From NCBI GenBank assembly GCA_010094045.1, contig ML986778.1, forward strand, positions 14,005 through 78,004: a DNA stretch of 64,000 nucleotides, in the 5' to 3' direction. Both the position numbers and the translations under genes were made by a program. The first letter of the stretch is position 1; each line of letters opens with the position of its first letter. Source of the stretch: Lojkania enalia. Lineage: Eukaryota; Ascomycota; Dothideomycetes; Pleosporales. The notes under the pieces were generated by a model, which was not told the origin of the DNA, ran no database searches, and saw nothing but the letters and a program-made list of their open reading frames with translations. This document shows positions 21,014-31,997 of the stretch, piece by piece.

Positions 21014-22975
21014 ATGCCTTGCCTGAGCAGCCTGCCCAACGAGCTGCTTTCGCTAGTCGCTAGCCATCTAGATCACCCCAAAGATGTTTTGCATCTCTCC
21101 ATGAGTAGTCGTCGGCTGTATGAATTCACTAAGCTGGACGGCTGGAAAGCTCTTCTAAAAGGGCGTTTTGGGCTCACCGGCTTGGATCCCGACGCCCGCA
21201 ATGCTGTCCATGGCCTGACCACGTTATATCGGAATTGGGACCGAAAAGCTTTCATCGCGAGATTTACGGAACCGCCGCCGAGGACAAGGAGCCTGCAGAC
21301 CTGGGAAACAAAGAGATGGCGAGGGCCGCAGGGCCAAACGATGGGATATCAATCCCACATTGACAGCTATGAGGAAATCCTCGGAGGTTGGGCAGACAGG
21401 AGGGAGGTTCTGGTCTGGTCTGCTGGGACGCATGTAGTGATGAGAGTAAAGGAGACAGGATCAAAGGCACGAGAGATACTGGGAAATTATCAGCATTTCG
21501 ACATGAATGAGAATGACTCGAGGCGCCTTCCTCCGTTCGATAATCACAGGAATGTAATGTCGTGGTATACGTACAAGATCCCCGAGAGTTGGGAAGGCCG
21601 CGATGATATCACGACGTTGAAATTGCTGCAGCCTCATCAAAAGAATGGAGCCTACGATAGCTTTGCGTATGGCAGCGCATCTGGACACCTTTCCATAGTC
21701 TCTGTAGACCCAAAGCAGCAAGAACTGAGGGAGCAATCGTACAGTACCGGGCGTCAATCAGTCAACTCTCTATCGATATCCCCGTGTGCAAATCCTTTGA
21801 TATCTGCTGCACTTAGCGATAACATTCTGGCCCTATTCTCAATGGATCTCGTTGAGCAATCTGAGAAGCCCATCGACGCACTTAGTCTCATCTCTCCTAT
21901 CGCAAGAGGTGGCAGAAATGGTCGGCTGTGGTCTAACAATTTCATATCCAATGACAAGGTCGCCATAGGCCTTGGTCCATCCTACGAACCTATCCAGGTT
22001 TTTGAAATCACGCCAACTGGATTCTCCTCGGACCCACTTCGTAAGTTCGGTTTTGACGCAAAGCTTGACGTGCCTATGAAGAACAGCACTTCAGTGTATC
22101 CGATTCTCCCTGTTTCCACGGGACCAGAAGGCTACTCTGAATCAGGCAATGTCTTCCTATCAGGAGGGTACGACGGTATCATCCGACTACACGACATGCG
22201 CTCACCACACGGTTTTGAGACCATGTTTTTGGACGTAACTAACGCTTCTTCAATCTACTCGCTGGCAACACAAGGCTTAGAACGCGTTGTTGCAGGTACG
22301 TCGACTTTCAGTATGCTGAAAGTTTTCGACCTTCGCTTCGCAGGCTCGCATGCGTACCACAGCGCCCCTCTTCCTCCGCGCTCCAAAGTCCGACGCCTTA
22401 GTAAAGGCCTAGACGATGTTCAGCACAGTTCTCCAATATCGGGGGGCTGGAACCTTTTCCTCAGTCCTCGCAACCAGGTCCGCCACAATAATATGCGGTC
22501 ACCTTATTCTCGGCCACCCCGCACTGATTATTCGCCTATCTACAGTCTATCCATCCCCTCGTCCACATCGCCATCCTTATATGCAGGCCTCGAAGGCACC
22601 GTCGTAAATTTAGACTTCGTCTCGATCCTGGACAAGTACCCGGATCCTCTTTTCAATCAAACCATCGAACGCTTCCCAGACTCCGGCGAAGTGCACCTGG
22701 AGCAATCATATAATCCGAACAGCGATGTACTAAATTTGGGTATGTATGAGCAGGGCGATGATAAAATGCTAGGCATGCATCTTATGGTACAAGATAGCAT
22801 TGGTATGGGCGTCGTGGAGAATGCGCAAGCGAGGGATTCCGCGCGATTCATGGGCTTGGATGAACGGTGGAAGGATCCGAGTGATGAGAGTAATCGGTGG
22901 ATTAGAGGGCAAGATCCTCGAAGTAGAAGAGGAGCGTTACATAGGGGCCGACGAAGAGGGCGGGAAAGGCATTGA
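21014..22975 (+). CDS. F-box/WD-repeat protein
   Basis: Single exon of 653 residues. An F-box is at residues 5-45 (SLPNELLSLVASHLDHPKDV with the following SRRLYEF). The remainder has weak WD-type blades, for example ASGHLSIVSVD, LSGGYDGIIRLHDMRSP and VVAGTSTFSMLKVFDLR, consistent with a degenerate beta propeller. The C-terminus is Arg-rich (RRGRERH). By family logic it would bring a substrate to an SCF ubiquitin ligase through Skp1 binding; the substrate is unknown. It is unrelated in detail to the FWD1-like protein in this window. Confidence 0.82.
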   Translation: MPCLSSLPNELLSLVASHLDHPKDVLHLSMSSRRLYEFTKLDGWKALLKGRFGLTGLDPDARNAVHGLTTLYRNWDRKAFIARFTEPPPRTRSLQTWETKRWRGPQGQTMGYQSHIDSYEEILGGWADRREVLVWSAGTHVVMRVKETGSKAREILGNYQHFDMNENDSRRLPPFDNHRNVMSWYTYKIPESWEGRDDITTLKLLQPHQKNGAYDSFAYGSASGHLSIVSVDPKQQELREQSYSTGRQSVNSLSISPCANPLISAALSDNILALFSMDLVEQSEKPIDALSLISPIARGGRNGRLWSNNFISNDKVAIGLGPSYEPIQVFEITPTGFSSDPLRKFGFDAKLDVPMKNSTSVYPILPVSTGPEGYSESGNVFLSGGYDGIIRLHDMRSPHGFETMFLDVTNASSIYSLATQGLERVVAGTSTFSMLKVFDLRFAGSHAYHSAPLPPRSKVRRLSKGLDDVQHSSPISGGWNLFLSPRNQVRHNNMRSPYSRPPRTDYSPIYSLSIPSSTSPSLYAGLEGTVVNLDFVSILDKYPDPLFNQTIERFPDSGEVHLEQSYNPNSDVLNLGMYEQGDDKMLGMHLMVQDSIGMGVVENAQARDSARFMGLDERWKDPSDESNRWIRGQDPRSRRGALHRGRRRGRERH

Positions 22976-24411
22976 GGCTAGCAATATTAGCTTGTGGTAT
23001 AAGTAGGGCGAGGAGAGGATGCTACTGGGCGTTTGTTTTGGAATGATATTAGTGAAAGGGCCCCTAGGTGGGCTATCGGGATTATTGCAATCTCCGCAGG
23101 AATTGCGGAGCCTTTTTGATCGGGTAATGCTAGCTATATCTGTTTCATCCATTTTAATGGACTCTCTTTCATTTTGGTTGTTTTATCTATTTCTAGCCGC
23201 CACTGCTTTCAAGTTTATCTTTTTCCTATCGGGTTGTCGAGCACTAAGATATTAGGAGAGCAGTAAGCCAATATAGTGACATGAGATGTTCCCGTGAGCC
23301 GGATTTCAAGCATTGAAGCAAGCCCTTCTATATTTAGAGTACCATCTACGTCAAGTTGGAAATAGGTATTTACAAAGAGATTCGTTTCACAGTAGATCAT
23401 ATAATCAATTCGTTACATCTATTTTCCTTCCCAACTCCTGCTGCTATGTACTTGCCCGATTTTTCCTGGGTATTTTTGTTCTGTTTTGAACGACGTTAGA
23501 ATATGAAAATGTGTTATTTGATATTGTAATTGACCAAAATGAGAGCTCGGCCAGATACTATACGTGTAGTCTTAGGCGGCAAAGGACGATAGGTTGGATA
23601 GGCCGGCCAAGGGAGATGAATGTGGTCCGAATATACTGCAGCAACAACACGTCTCAGATTCCCTCTTGACTGATCAACATCCCACTACGAATAATAGAAG
23701 ACGTAGCTTGTGACCCGCACTTATCAAGCAATGTTGAATTAGCCACCTCTTGAGTCCTTTTATAGCTTCGTGCTAGCTGTGTGGGATGTAGGGATTGCTT
23801 TCAGATTGATAGGCGTTGCTCAGCTAATATACTCGCGGCCCTAGTCGTAAGCACCAATACATGGTGGACGGGACCAAGCAATTGCTAGGAGATTGTTGAC
23901 AAGCCCTTTGAAGCGGTGAATCCAGAGTAACACTGGACCCATCTCGGATTAGAGGTTGCGTGGCAATGTGGTTCGTCAAAGGTAATTCATCGCTTGGCAT
24001 ACGCGTTCCCGAGTTAGAGATATCTACGATGTCTCAAGACGAGTTGCGTATATAGCGCAATTATTCTTTCCGATTATGTTTAGAATCCTCAGTGATCAAC
24101 AGATCCTATATTGCAAGGTGCAGTTGGCATGCCGAGGTCGTCGATGTTAGGCGGCCCCAGGGCCTGAACGTCTCCAACCGTAGTGCCTCGTACAGTTATA
24201 CCAATGCGGCTCAGTGTAGTATTGTACTGTCAGCCTATCCATCTTTGCCCCTATTTAGGGCGCCTTCAATATTCGGTGGGGTCTAGCTGTGTCAAGGGGC
24301 TTTAGATATAAATTGATTGCTTTGTAGTCTGGAAAGTTTGATAGCCCATCATATACTGCGAGAAAAGTCAGTGAATCATACTCCAAAGATTTCAAAGTGG
24401 TACTGCACGTT
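22976..24411. other. Gene-free stretch
   Basis: About 1.4 kb without a convincing gene. The left part should be the 3' untranslated region of the F-box/WD gene, and the right end that of the bZIP-like gene. I saw no repeats or RNA-gene signals. Confidence 0.45.
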
Positions 24412-25256
24412 TCAAGGCGTCCTAAAGTACTGCGCTTGATTGTATGGCGATAGAGAGCGCAGACTACTCACACACGAAATTCCTTGTGGTTCACTAACTG
24501 GTCTTCTGCAGTTGGACCCTAGAATAAATAGGTCGGCATTCGGTGAGGATGTCAACGGTTGTTGAGGCGTTGTCGGAATTTGCTCAAATGCCTGTGGTGT
24601 TGGAGGTGGAGCGTATTGATAATCCTCAGGCCCCGCCTGTAGATGAGGTGTGAAGTCTATACTAGGCATCCACTGGGGAACGTTCCATGAGGAAATGTGC
24701 GATTGCGGTGGAGGCTCATATATCGACGCGTCCCAGGAGGGCTCGACGTGTTGAAAAGGTCGAGATGTGGTTAAACGGTGATTGTCATACGAGGCTGTTG
24801 TCGCAAGGACAGGGTCAATCACACTACTAGTGGTCGCGGATAAGGCGTCGAATGGACTTTTTGGGCGAAACGCTGAAGATTGAACTGCCTGCGTATGGGC
24901 ATGATATTCTGCTGAAAGCGACCGTGTGCGCGCATCCTGGACAGTCTCCGAACTCTGTGCAGCTTCTTGATCAGTTGGCTGGTCACGGAGGAGCTGCTGA
25001 AGGTATTGAAGCTTGCGTTTGCGCTTTTCTCCTGAGCATCACATTTCCGTAAGCATTCGATAAAGCATATGATAGCCAGTAAATTGTAGGTAAACTCACG
25101 GTAATTTCTTGACGCTATCCTATTTTGCTGTTTGCGGATTTCGCTGTTGACTTTTCTGGGCTTCTGCCCTAGCTCCGAGCGCTCACTACTTCGCTTTGGC
25201 TTTCTCCCAGGCCTCGACGAGGGCGGTTGAACCTGTTGTGGGGTAGTTGCTTCCAT
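24412..25256 (-). CDS. bZIP-like transcription factor with short zipper
   Basis: Two exons (complement of 25100-25256 and 24412-25031) are split by a 68-bp intron (GTGAGT donor, GCTCAG acceptor), giving about 258 residues. The intron falls inside the basic region; splicing creates NRIASRNYREKRKRKLQYL, which matches the bZIP rule of Asn, seven residues, then Arg. Leucines follow for only about one heptad, then a proline, so the dimerisation zipper is very short. The N-terminus has a Pro/Arg/Lys-rich patch (GRKPKRSSERS) likely to work as a nuclear signal. The C-terminal half is rich in Pro, Ser and Gln, like activation domains. The start is the first ATG in frame. Targets are unknown. Confidence 0.7.
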
Positions 25257-26269
25257 GGCGCCAGCAGATATCCAGTACTGCAAATCAGAGGAATGGTGTG
25301 GGAGAGAGGTAGATGGGAGGTTTTGAGATGCTTGCTAGCGAAATACGGGGTTTGCCAAGGTTGCACATAGGGTTTATAGGCTTCAGGTCTGGAGAGCGGA
25401 GATAAAACACCTGTCTAGAACGACAGTAGTTCCTTGTAATGCCTTTTCCTGGGCGGGCTGAATAATGCAGACTGAAATAGTAACCCTGAACATGGGTAAA
25501 CAAGCGGGGGCAATGCCCGTTTCCCAACGGATACAGCCTTAACCTTACTTCTGGTGCCGCACCGACTCCGGAACAGGGGCGCAGTATCCAGATATACACG
25601 TTTTATTAGTAGACCGCTCCTCACTGCAGCAGGATGAGGCCGATGCGATTCGGAGGGTCGATGGCTCGGTAATTCGGTCAATTTTGGAGAGCATTTAACA
25701 TATACTGGAATAGGCACGCTAGCAACCTAGAGTGGGTGCTTCATAAGAGATGAATCATCCGATGCTGAAGGGGGGTATATGGTGGCAGCCGATTTTAGTC
25801 CGTGTACTGAGAGCCACGTGAGCCGTCAAGGGTGAGCATGGCGTTAACGGCGGCGCAGGCGGTCGCCGCCGCTCACCAGACCTGCCGCCACCACGGCACA
25901 GTCCCCATGGAGAGACCGTAATTCATGGTGAGGAGAAAGTTGCTGTGTTGCGTATCGATGAACGCAAAGACACTACAGCGAGCCGTACGCCTTACTAAGC
26001 CTTTATAGGCAAATCATCTGTTCCAAAAATCCAGGTGCTGTAGCCAATAACGTTCGAGGCAGCGGGCTTACGCAGCAATCTAGTCTCCTCACCGCCGACC
26101 CCCTTGCCGCTGCAGAGTGAATCAAGCTTTGCGCATTATAATCTCAGAATGCTACCAGCCTCTTGTAGCTATTGTAGAGCGTCCATTTTCCGAGCATGAT
26201 CTTTATAGATAGCAACATATTCCTCGTAGAGCCTCTACCGCTGCTGAAACCCTCGGCCGCTAACATCGA
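25257..26269. other. Gene-free upstream region of the bZIP-like gene
   Basis: It holds the presumed promoter of the minus-strand bZIP-like gene. Antisense frames around 25285-25717 overlap one another and lack motifs. A GC-rich patch near 25845-25890 stands out but matches nothing I know. Confidence 0.4.
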
Positions 26270-26672
26270 TCAGCGGAAAAGGTTTGTCTTTCTCCCAAAA
26301 CATGCTAGGCTGCATGAACCTGGTCCCCCATGGGCCGTGGCCAAGTGGATGGATTAATTGCATACAACGATACAAGGCGGCCATGTATTTGGCTCACTCA
26401 TCATTCAGGAACCACACCAGCGGCAACGAAAACGAGGCTCAGGAAGTGAGATCGCGATTCATTTGTCATTGGCCCTGGGTATTGCCTCACAGGCTACTAC
26501 ATTCTCCTCCGATAAGGAGGTCCTGGAGGGCGTATTCGAAATGAACATGCGGATAGATGGGATGGGTCTTACCGGAATCTTCGAGGAGCAAATGCGGTCG
26601 CGGGGTTGGCAGCATTGGCTCTCTAGGTTGCTGAGAGACAAGCAGAACGCTTACATCGACTATCCAGTCTAG
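26270..26672 (+). pseudogene. Coding relic with an internal stop
   Basis: In the frame of the 26358-26672 open stretch, a protein-like translation continues upstream through a TAA (at the codon just before LHTTIQGGHVFG) into HARLHEPGPPWAVAKWMD. The downstream part (ATTFSSDKEVLEGVFEMNM, RSRGWQHWLSRLLRDKQNAY) has natural composition. I do not recognise the family. It looks like a gene broken by one or more mutations; an intron covering the stop is the other possibility. Confidence 0.3.
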
Positions 26673-29600
26673 GTTATCTCGTGATGACATTGGGAATCGA
26701 AGTTATGGCCAACGGTAAACCCCCTCATTAAACAGACCCATACTGACCTGAACACTAGCTGCATAGCAGGGGTTGACATTGTCTACTATTTGGATTTGGG
26801 CTTGTGGCCGCTCATGGGCTCCTTCTGCACAGCACCAAAGGCTAATATTAGAAGCCGTAGAATAAAACTTGTTGTGGATGTCAACACTACTATTGGCCTC
26901 TTTGAGATTCCGAGTGATGTGCCGTGAAGCTCGACCCTCATTTCCTGTCATCGGTCATCAAAGCAACAAGGACTATCCATTCAAATGCTTGCAGTGAACA
27001 CCAAAGAGAGAGGTGGCAGTGTCATAACTGAATTCAACTTTTTCATGCAAGAATGGCTGATGGTATTGCGGTGCAGAACGTTGAAGCTTTGGATCAAGGA
27101 CATAGGGGATTCAATTAGAAGTTGCGATAGCTATGTTCAACGACACTCGTAGGTTCCTGTTTATCACGTCTCTGCGCAAACTAATACCTGGGTAGTTAGG
27201 TCTGAATTATACATGTGCTTGCCACCGATCAAGCAAGCTTCCTCTTGGGGCATTGACTTGGAGTGGCTTTCGGGAGCACTCTTGTTTCCGTTTAGTCGGA
27301 AGGCTACTGCCGACTGTGCTCGGCGCCCCTGACTGTATGTCAAGCCGCGCCAGATTCACTAGTGATGGGTTTGTCTGTAGCAGTCAGCTGCGCCTCTTTA
27401 TTTTGAGCTCACATTGCTCTACATAGCCTTCTGTATGTTGCCATTAGGCTACGTTCTTTCGAACTCGAAGCCCGGAGTGTCGATGACAGAAAGTTTGTAT
27501 TGCATTTTTCAAACCGTCTATGACCGGATCTCGCCCCCTTTGTCTACTTATGGATATCCCCGGTCTGCGATACTCCTGGACTTGATAGACTAACGTACAG
27601 TGATTCAAGAAAGCCTACTTAAGAACCCCTCACCCTTCTAGCGCATCGTTCACGGCAGTCTGCCAGACTAAATCGCTCTAGCTTATATGGTTGATGATAG
27701 CGGCAGTAGCCTGCTTTTAATACTCTCTTTACCGGCGATGCATCGAGTAGTCCTTGGAAATTAGGGTACCGTACAGAGCGGATCAAGAGAAGCCTATAGT
27801 TGCGGGAAAATAATCGTTCTCGCAGAGTGTCGATATCACGGTATGTTACTTGTCTCAAAATATTTCCCTTCGTAAGCAATTTAAGCCCATTAATTGAACA
27901 CATGATACTAACAAGTGCGTGATCAGTGCTCACTGTCCAGAGAACACAACCCATTGATACGAAATCTGTGAATGGTCACCGACGTCATTTCCGAAAGGAC
28001 TGTGTTCCCTCATAAACGAGAATAGGAGGATTCGCCGACTTCCACAGAATTACATTCATTATCACTTTTCCAAGACGACAAAAACGCTATAGAAGTACTA
28101 GGGTTTAAGGATGCTCTGCCAATAAATTCATTTTCTTGGGACATTCGGGTGGTAGGACTGGCTGGATCCTCTACTTTAGTTTGCATGTAAACGCCAATAG
28201 AAAAATGCCGTTCAACCAAATTCGGCAGGGTCAATGGTGGAATAGTAGGCCCACCTATCTACAGCCCGACAGCCGTAAGGACCTATAGAAGGACCCCCTA
28301 CATATGACCTCCTGCTGTAGTCTTCCCGACGAACTCTAGGTCAGGTTTCATCACCATCCATTTCCGTTTAGGACTATCATGACCTAAACGAGCTATCTCG
28401 GGAGATCTGAGCAAGCAAGAAGTATCTCCAAATCCATTGCAGCCGCATTGAAAAAGCTTGGATAGCTTAGACCAAGCCAGTAAAATATCCTTAGATGACT
28501 AATGGGCGCTTGCTGATAGCATAGACCTTCCACGCTTTGATTTGATGATCAAAATAGAAGAAGGTCCATTCTACATACGACACTATAATGGCAAACCAGG
28601 CCTCCAAGCAGTCGCCGAGGTCTTAAAAATCATAGGTCAAGAACATTCTCAAGACGTTCAGAAAATCCATGAGTCCCTAAGGCGGCTAGAACTCCTGACT
28701 CCGAGGATCAATCAGCATGAATTTCTTCATTTGATGCGCTTCAGACTAAATAAATGGGTTCCCTATAGTTCAAAATTGACCAATATCTATACCGTCACCG
28801 GTCATTACCCTTATTCAGTGTCTTATCATGCGATGCCGCCAGCAAGATTCTATCCTTTGGCGACTTAATACAGTGCCAAGTTTAAACCGAGTAGTATGCC
28901 GGTTAGGGGCTCCATCATCTTCGCTTATGAAATTCACGGTCTCTTCCTTGATAATTTCACTGACATCGTGAGGATAGACACATCTAGCCATTAATCGACC
29001 CTGGTGTTTGAGCAGGTACAATTACGGAGAATTGGGACGTGCGCCTAGGAGCTACCTACCTGAACTTGGCTTTACATCCTCTATACAATGTATGTATGCG
29101 CTAGCGCGCTTCACGATGGGCGACCGGTCCTTTTAACCATTAAAGACATTGTGCAGTTGGAGTAATATCTCCATTTTAGAGGACAGTTTAGTATAATACT
29201 GATTTGATTATTTCGGCTATTATGAAATGGTGTAAAATAAGGAGACGAGGTAAAGATTATGTATAGGTAATTGTGGCTTTGTTCGACACGCTAATTGCAA
29301 ATTCGATAGCTTGCAAGACGAGACCACATATTCTGAAATTATTCCTCAATCTGGAGTATCATTACAAGAAATATACATAAATGAAATCGTCCTATATCTA
29401 ACTGGACATCCCCGTCTTCCAATAGCATCCCATGTCGTGCCTAAAAGTTCAAAATTAAACAACCGAAGACGGAATACTCGTAAGGCTAAGAATGCTACCG
29501 AAACCCCCGACCCAATCGCCATCCTTGACCCAAGCATCTTTCTCATTACTGATCAAACAAAACATTCACGATAGATGCTGTACACTTGGATGAGAAGATA

Positions 29601-29743
29601 CTTTGATCGTTTGATGTCCGACGGTGTATTGATTTTATGATATTAGATTTAGCAGTCTTGCGTTTATCTTGCTAAAGATGATTGTCCATCTGATCTTAAG
29701 AAATAGGAATGACAGGAGGCAGTGCGGCTGCTGCTACGAATGC
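26673..29743. other. Gene-poor stretch with scattered open frames
   Basis: Three kilobases hold only short frames: 27619-27954 (minus, 111 codons, ATG start), 28010-28234 (minus) and 28542-28868 (plus). Some have protein-like stretches, for example VTYRDIDTLRERLFSRNYRL, but none has a known motif or a convincing exon partner. I read them as possible gene remains rather than genes. Confidence 0.35.
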
Positions 29744-30487
29744 TTAGTCACTCGCTACATTGCGTGATGAACCGGAGAGCTCAATCTTTGCCGCTGGCTC
29801 CACCTGATATGCTTCTAACACGCTTAAGGCCGCCTTTGTCTCTTCACGATTGAGAAACGCGTGTGGGTCATCCGGTACATCTATACGTATCTTAGTAAAC
29901 CGACTGGCAACCATCCCATCTTCTTGCGTTTGTAGTGGATAGAGCCAATCAAACTCGGCGGCCTCGTTCATATCAACCTCATCATGTGACAGTTTCTCGA
30001 TTTGCACTAGTCATTAGAAGTGAGGCCTATATGCGACGGCGTGTTTATTCAACCATTTTTCCTCCTTCATGGTTAAGAAATCCTCGGATAGAGAACATCG
30101 AAGTGCGCGTGTAAGGAAGCTTTCGACTAGGCCACCTTGATCCGAGATCTGTACGCCTTGTCGAGCCCAGTAGGTCTGAAGCAACGCTTTGTATAAGGAT
30201 TTGTTGCCCCACCGGTCAGCTCGGTCAACACAGCCACTCTACTTCAGGTACTAAGAAAGAGTGTCGAGAGGTCCTTCGAAGAGTCGTTTAGTTAGACGGC
30301 GAACTAGAAACGAGATATCTTTGCTCTCTTCTATCCACAGGAGATTGTCGGTGAACTCGAATGACGACTTAGTCTCTTCGGCTTGCTTTTGAATGTGCTC
30401 ATTCGGCTTCAACCTATGGATGTTTCCGAAGTGTTCATCTTTTGTGCCTGGTTCCTCATCTGCAACCTCGACATGCTCTTCAATCAA
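29744..30487 (-). pseudogene. Broken gene remains, possibly related to the neighbouring orphan protein
   Basis: Three consecutive minus-strand open stretches lie end to end: 30251-30487, 30014-30238 and 29744-30007. They are separated by stops and no good GT-AG intron joins them. The middle one reads like real protein (KSLYKALLQTYWARQGVQI, then GGLVESFLTRALR) and ends AYRPHF-stop. The intact protein encoded just upstream on the same strand contains VETYWRYMGIQ and ends WCRPHFTR. The shared pattern suggests a diverged, decayed tandem relative, but the similarity is short and unproven. Confidence 0.35.
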
Positions 30488-30779
30488 ATTATACTCACCA
30501 CGCTCTAGATATCCCCACGCGCTCGCACGGTTTCACTAATCTCCACAATAACTCTACCCGCTTGGCTTTCTAGGCTGTGCGGAATAGAACCTGACGGCAT
30601 TACTAAAATGGGCCCCATAGCTCGACATCCTGTGCCAGAGTTTGAAACATACTAGAGTTCTATGTGAATTTCTTTAGGAACGAGTAAGTGTCGAATTCAA
30701 TGCCATTGCTTCCACTAGGAGCAGTCATCGAGAATACTAGGTGACTAGGTGGAAATGCAGCTATACTCACACCGACTTG

Positions 30780-31997
30780 TTAGCGTGTGAAATGAGGCCG
30801 GCACCACGCTTCAATAGGGTCGTGGAATTCGGTTTCTTCTTCTTGGTATTCACAGAGCGCCTTCCAAGCATTTTGGCCTTGCGCAGATGTCGAAAATACC
30901 GTCGAGTACATGGCTTGCTCTAGAAAGTCAATGCGGGCCTTGACTTTCTCTTCTTTAAGTATACCTGAAACCCTATCATATCGGAGAGCGATTACCCATC
31001 CAACTTGGGGGCTTCCGAACTCTTCGTCAAAGTCATGGGCGGGTGAATGGTGCTCTACTTGAGCAAAATACTCATGAAAATTCAGGTAGATTTCTGCCTC
31101 TTCGGAAAGAAATGCTCCGAAAGGCCGCCCCAAGATGCGGCTATCTTGGAGATAGTCGTGTACCCACTTAGTGATGTCCCAGCAGTTCTGGATTCCCATG
31201 TAGCGCCAGTATGTTTCAACCAGTCGCCGGTAGGTGGGATTAAATCCTTCTGTGTCTGCGTACTTCATCCACCCCTCAAGAAGATCTTCTATAACTGTAC
31301 GCTGAGGTAGATATTCCCATCCGCGCAAAATGTTGGCAAGCGCATTCATGTCCTCGATATCGCCTGCGTACGGAATACCTGGCCATGAGGCATATCCCTC
31401 ACTCTGAAGAGCCAACGATGGGTTCAAGGTTTCCGAACCGCTTGGTACAACGGTGTTAGAGCCATCTTGAGGGTCGGTGATGAAACTCTGGTCTTCAGAG
31501 ATGTTTTCAGTGTCTTTAATCCCCCATTCCTTCACGTAGATAACCTCCTCCTGGTCCTCATCAAAGTCATGATAGGACCCGCTAGCTAGGGAGTCTTGCC
31601 TCATCTTGGTCAATATATGTGGGGGTTGCTCATTGCCCAACGGCCATTGCTCTAGCTCGTCAAGCCCACTTAAACGTTGGTCGCTAGCGACTTCGGTAGA
31701 GGGAGCACTTGGAGTCAAATATTCGAGTGGTTCTAGGCGGGAGCTATTCCAACGTCCGCTGGTGAGCAGTGCAACTATGAACAAGGCGAATAGAATATGG
31801 TCATCAATGAGGCTAGTTGCGAAATAGGCAAACCCTGGTGCTGACATCCAAAAGATGAGGAGTCGCCCTAGGACCTCGAATTTCGTATATCGGACCATAC
31901 TAACATCGGCTGGGTGGTTGTCGTTGTCGTTGCCGTTGCCGTTGCCGTTGCTATTGGGGAGTAGGGCGCGTGTGAAAGTAAATACTGCCACATCCAT
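30780..31997 (-). CDS. Orphan protein with N-terminal membrane segments
   Basis: Single exon, about 405 residues, starting at the ATG at 31997 (an upstream in-frame TTG is not a likely start). An Asn/Gly/Asp tract encoded by a short-repeat DNA run near 31918-31950 is followed by one or two hydrophobic segments near residues 50-85 (GRLLIFWMSAPGFAYFATSL, ILFALFIVALL). The remaining 300 residues are acidic and soluble with many Trp and Tyr. I recognise no domain. It sits in the relic-rich stretch of the window, which suggests a lineage-specific or fast-evolving gene. The topology would put a small N-terminal anchor in a membrane and a large domain on one side. Confidence 0.6.
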   Translation of the reverse strand: MDVAVFTFTRALLPNSNGNGNGNDNDNHPADVSMVRYTKFEVLGRLLIFWMSAPGFAYFATSLIDDHILFALFIVALLTSGRWNSSRLEPLEYLTPSAPSTEVASDQRLSGLDELEQWPLGNEQPPHILTKMRQDSLASGSYHDFDEDQEEVIYVKEWGIKDTENISEDQSFITDPQDGSNTVVPSGSETLNPSLALQSEGYASWPGIPYAGDIEDMNALANILRGWEYLPQRTVIEDLLEGWMKYADTEGFNPTYRRLVETYWRYMGIQNCWDITKWVHDYLQDSRILGRPFGAFLSEEAEIYLNFHEYFAQVEHHSPAHDFDEEFGSPQVGWVIALRYDRVSGILKEEKVKARIDFLEQAMYSTVFSTSAQGQNAWKALCEYQEEETEFHDPIEAWCRPHFTR

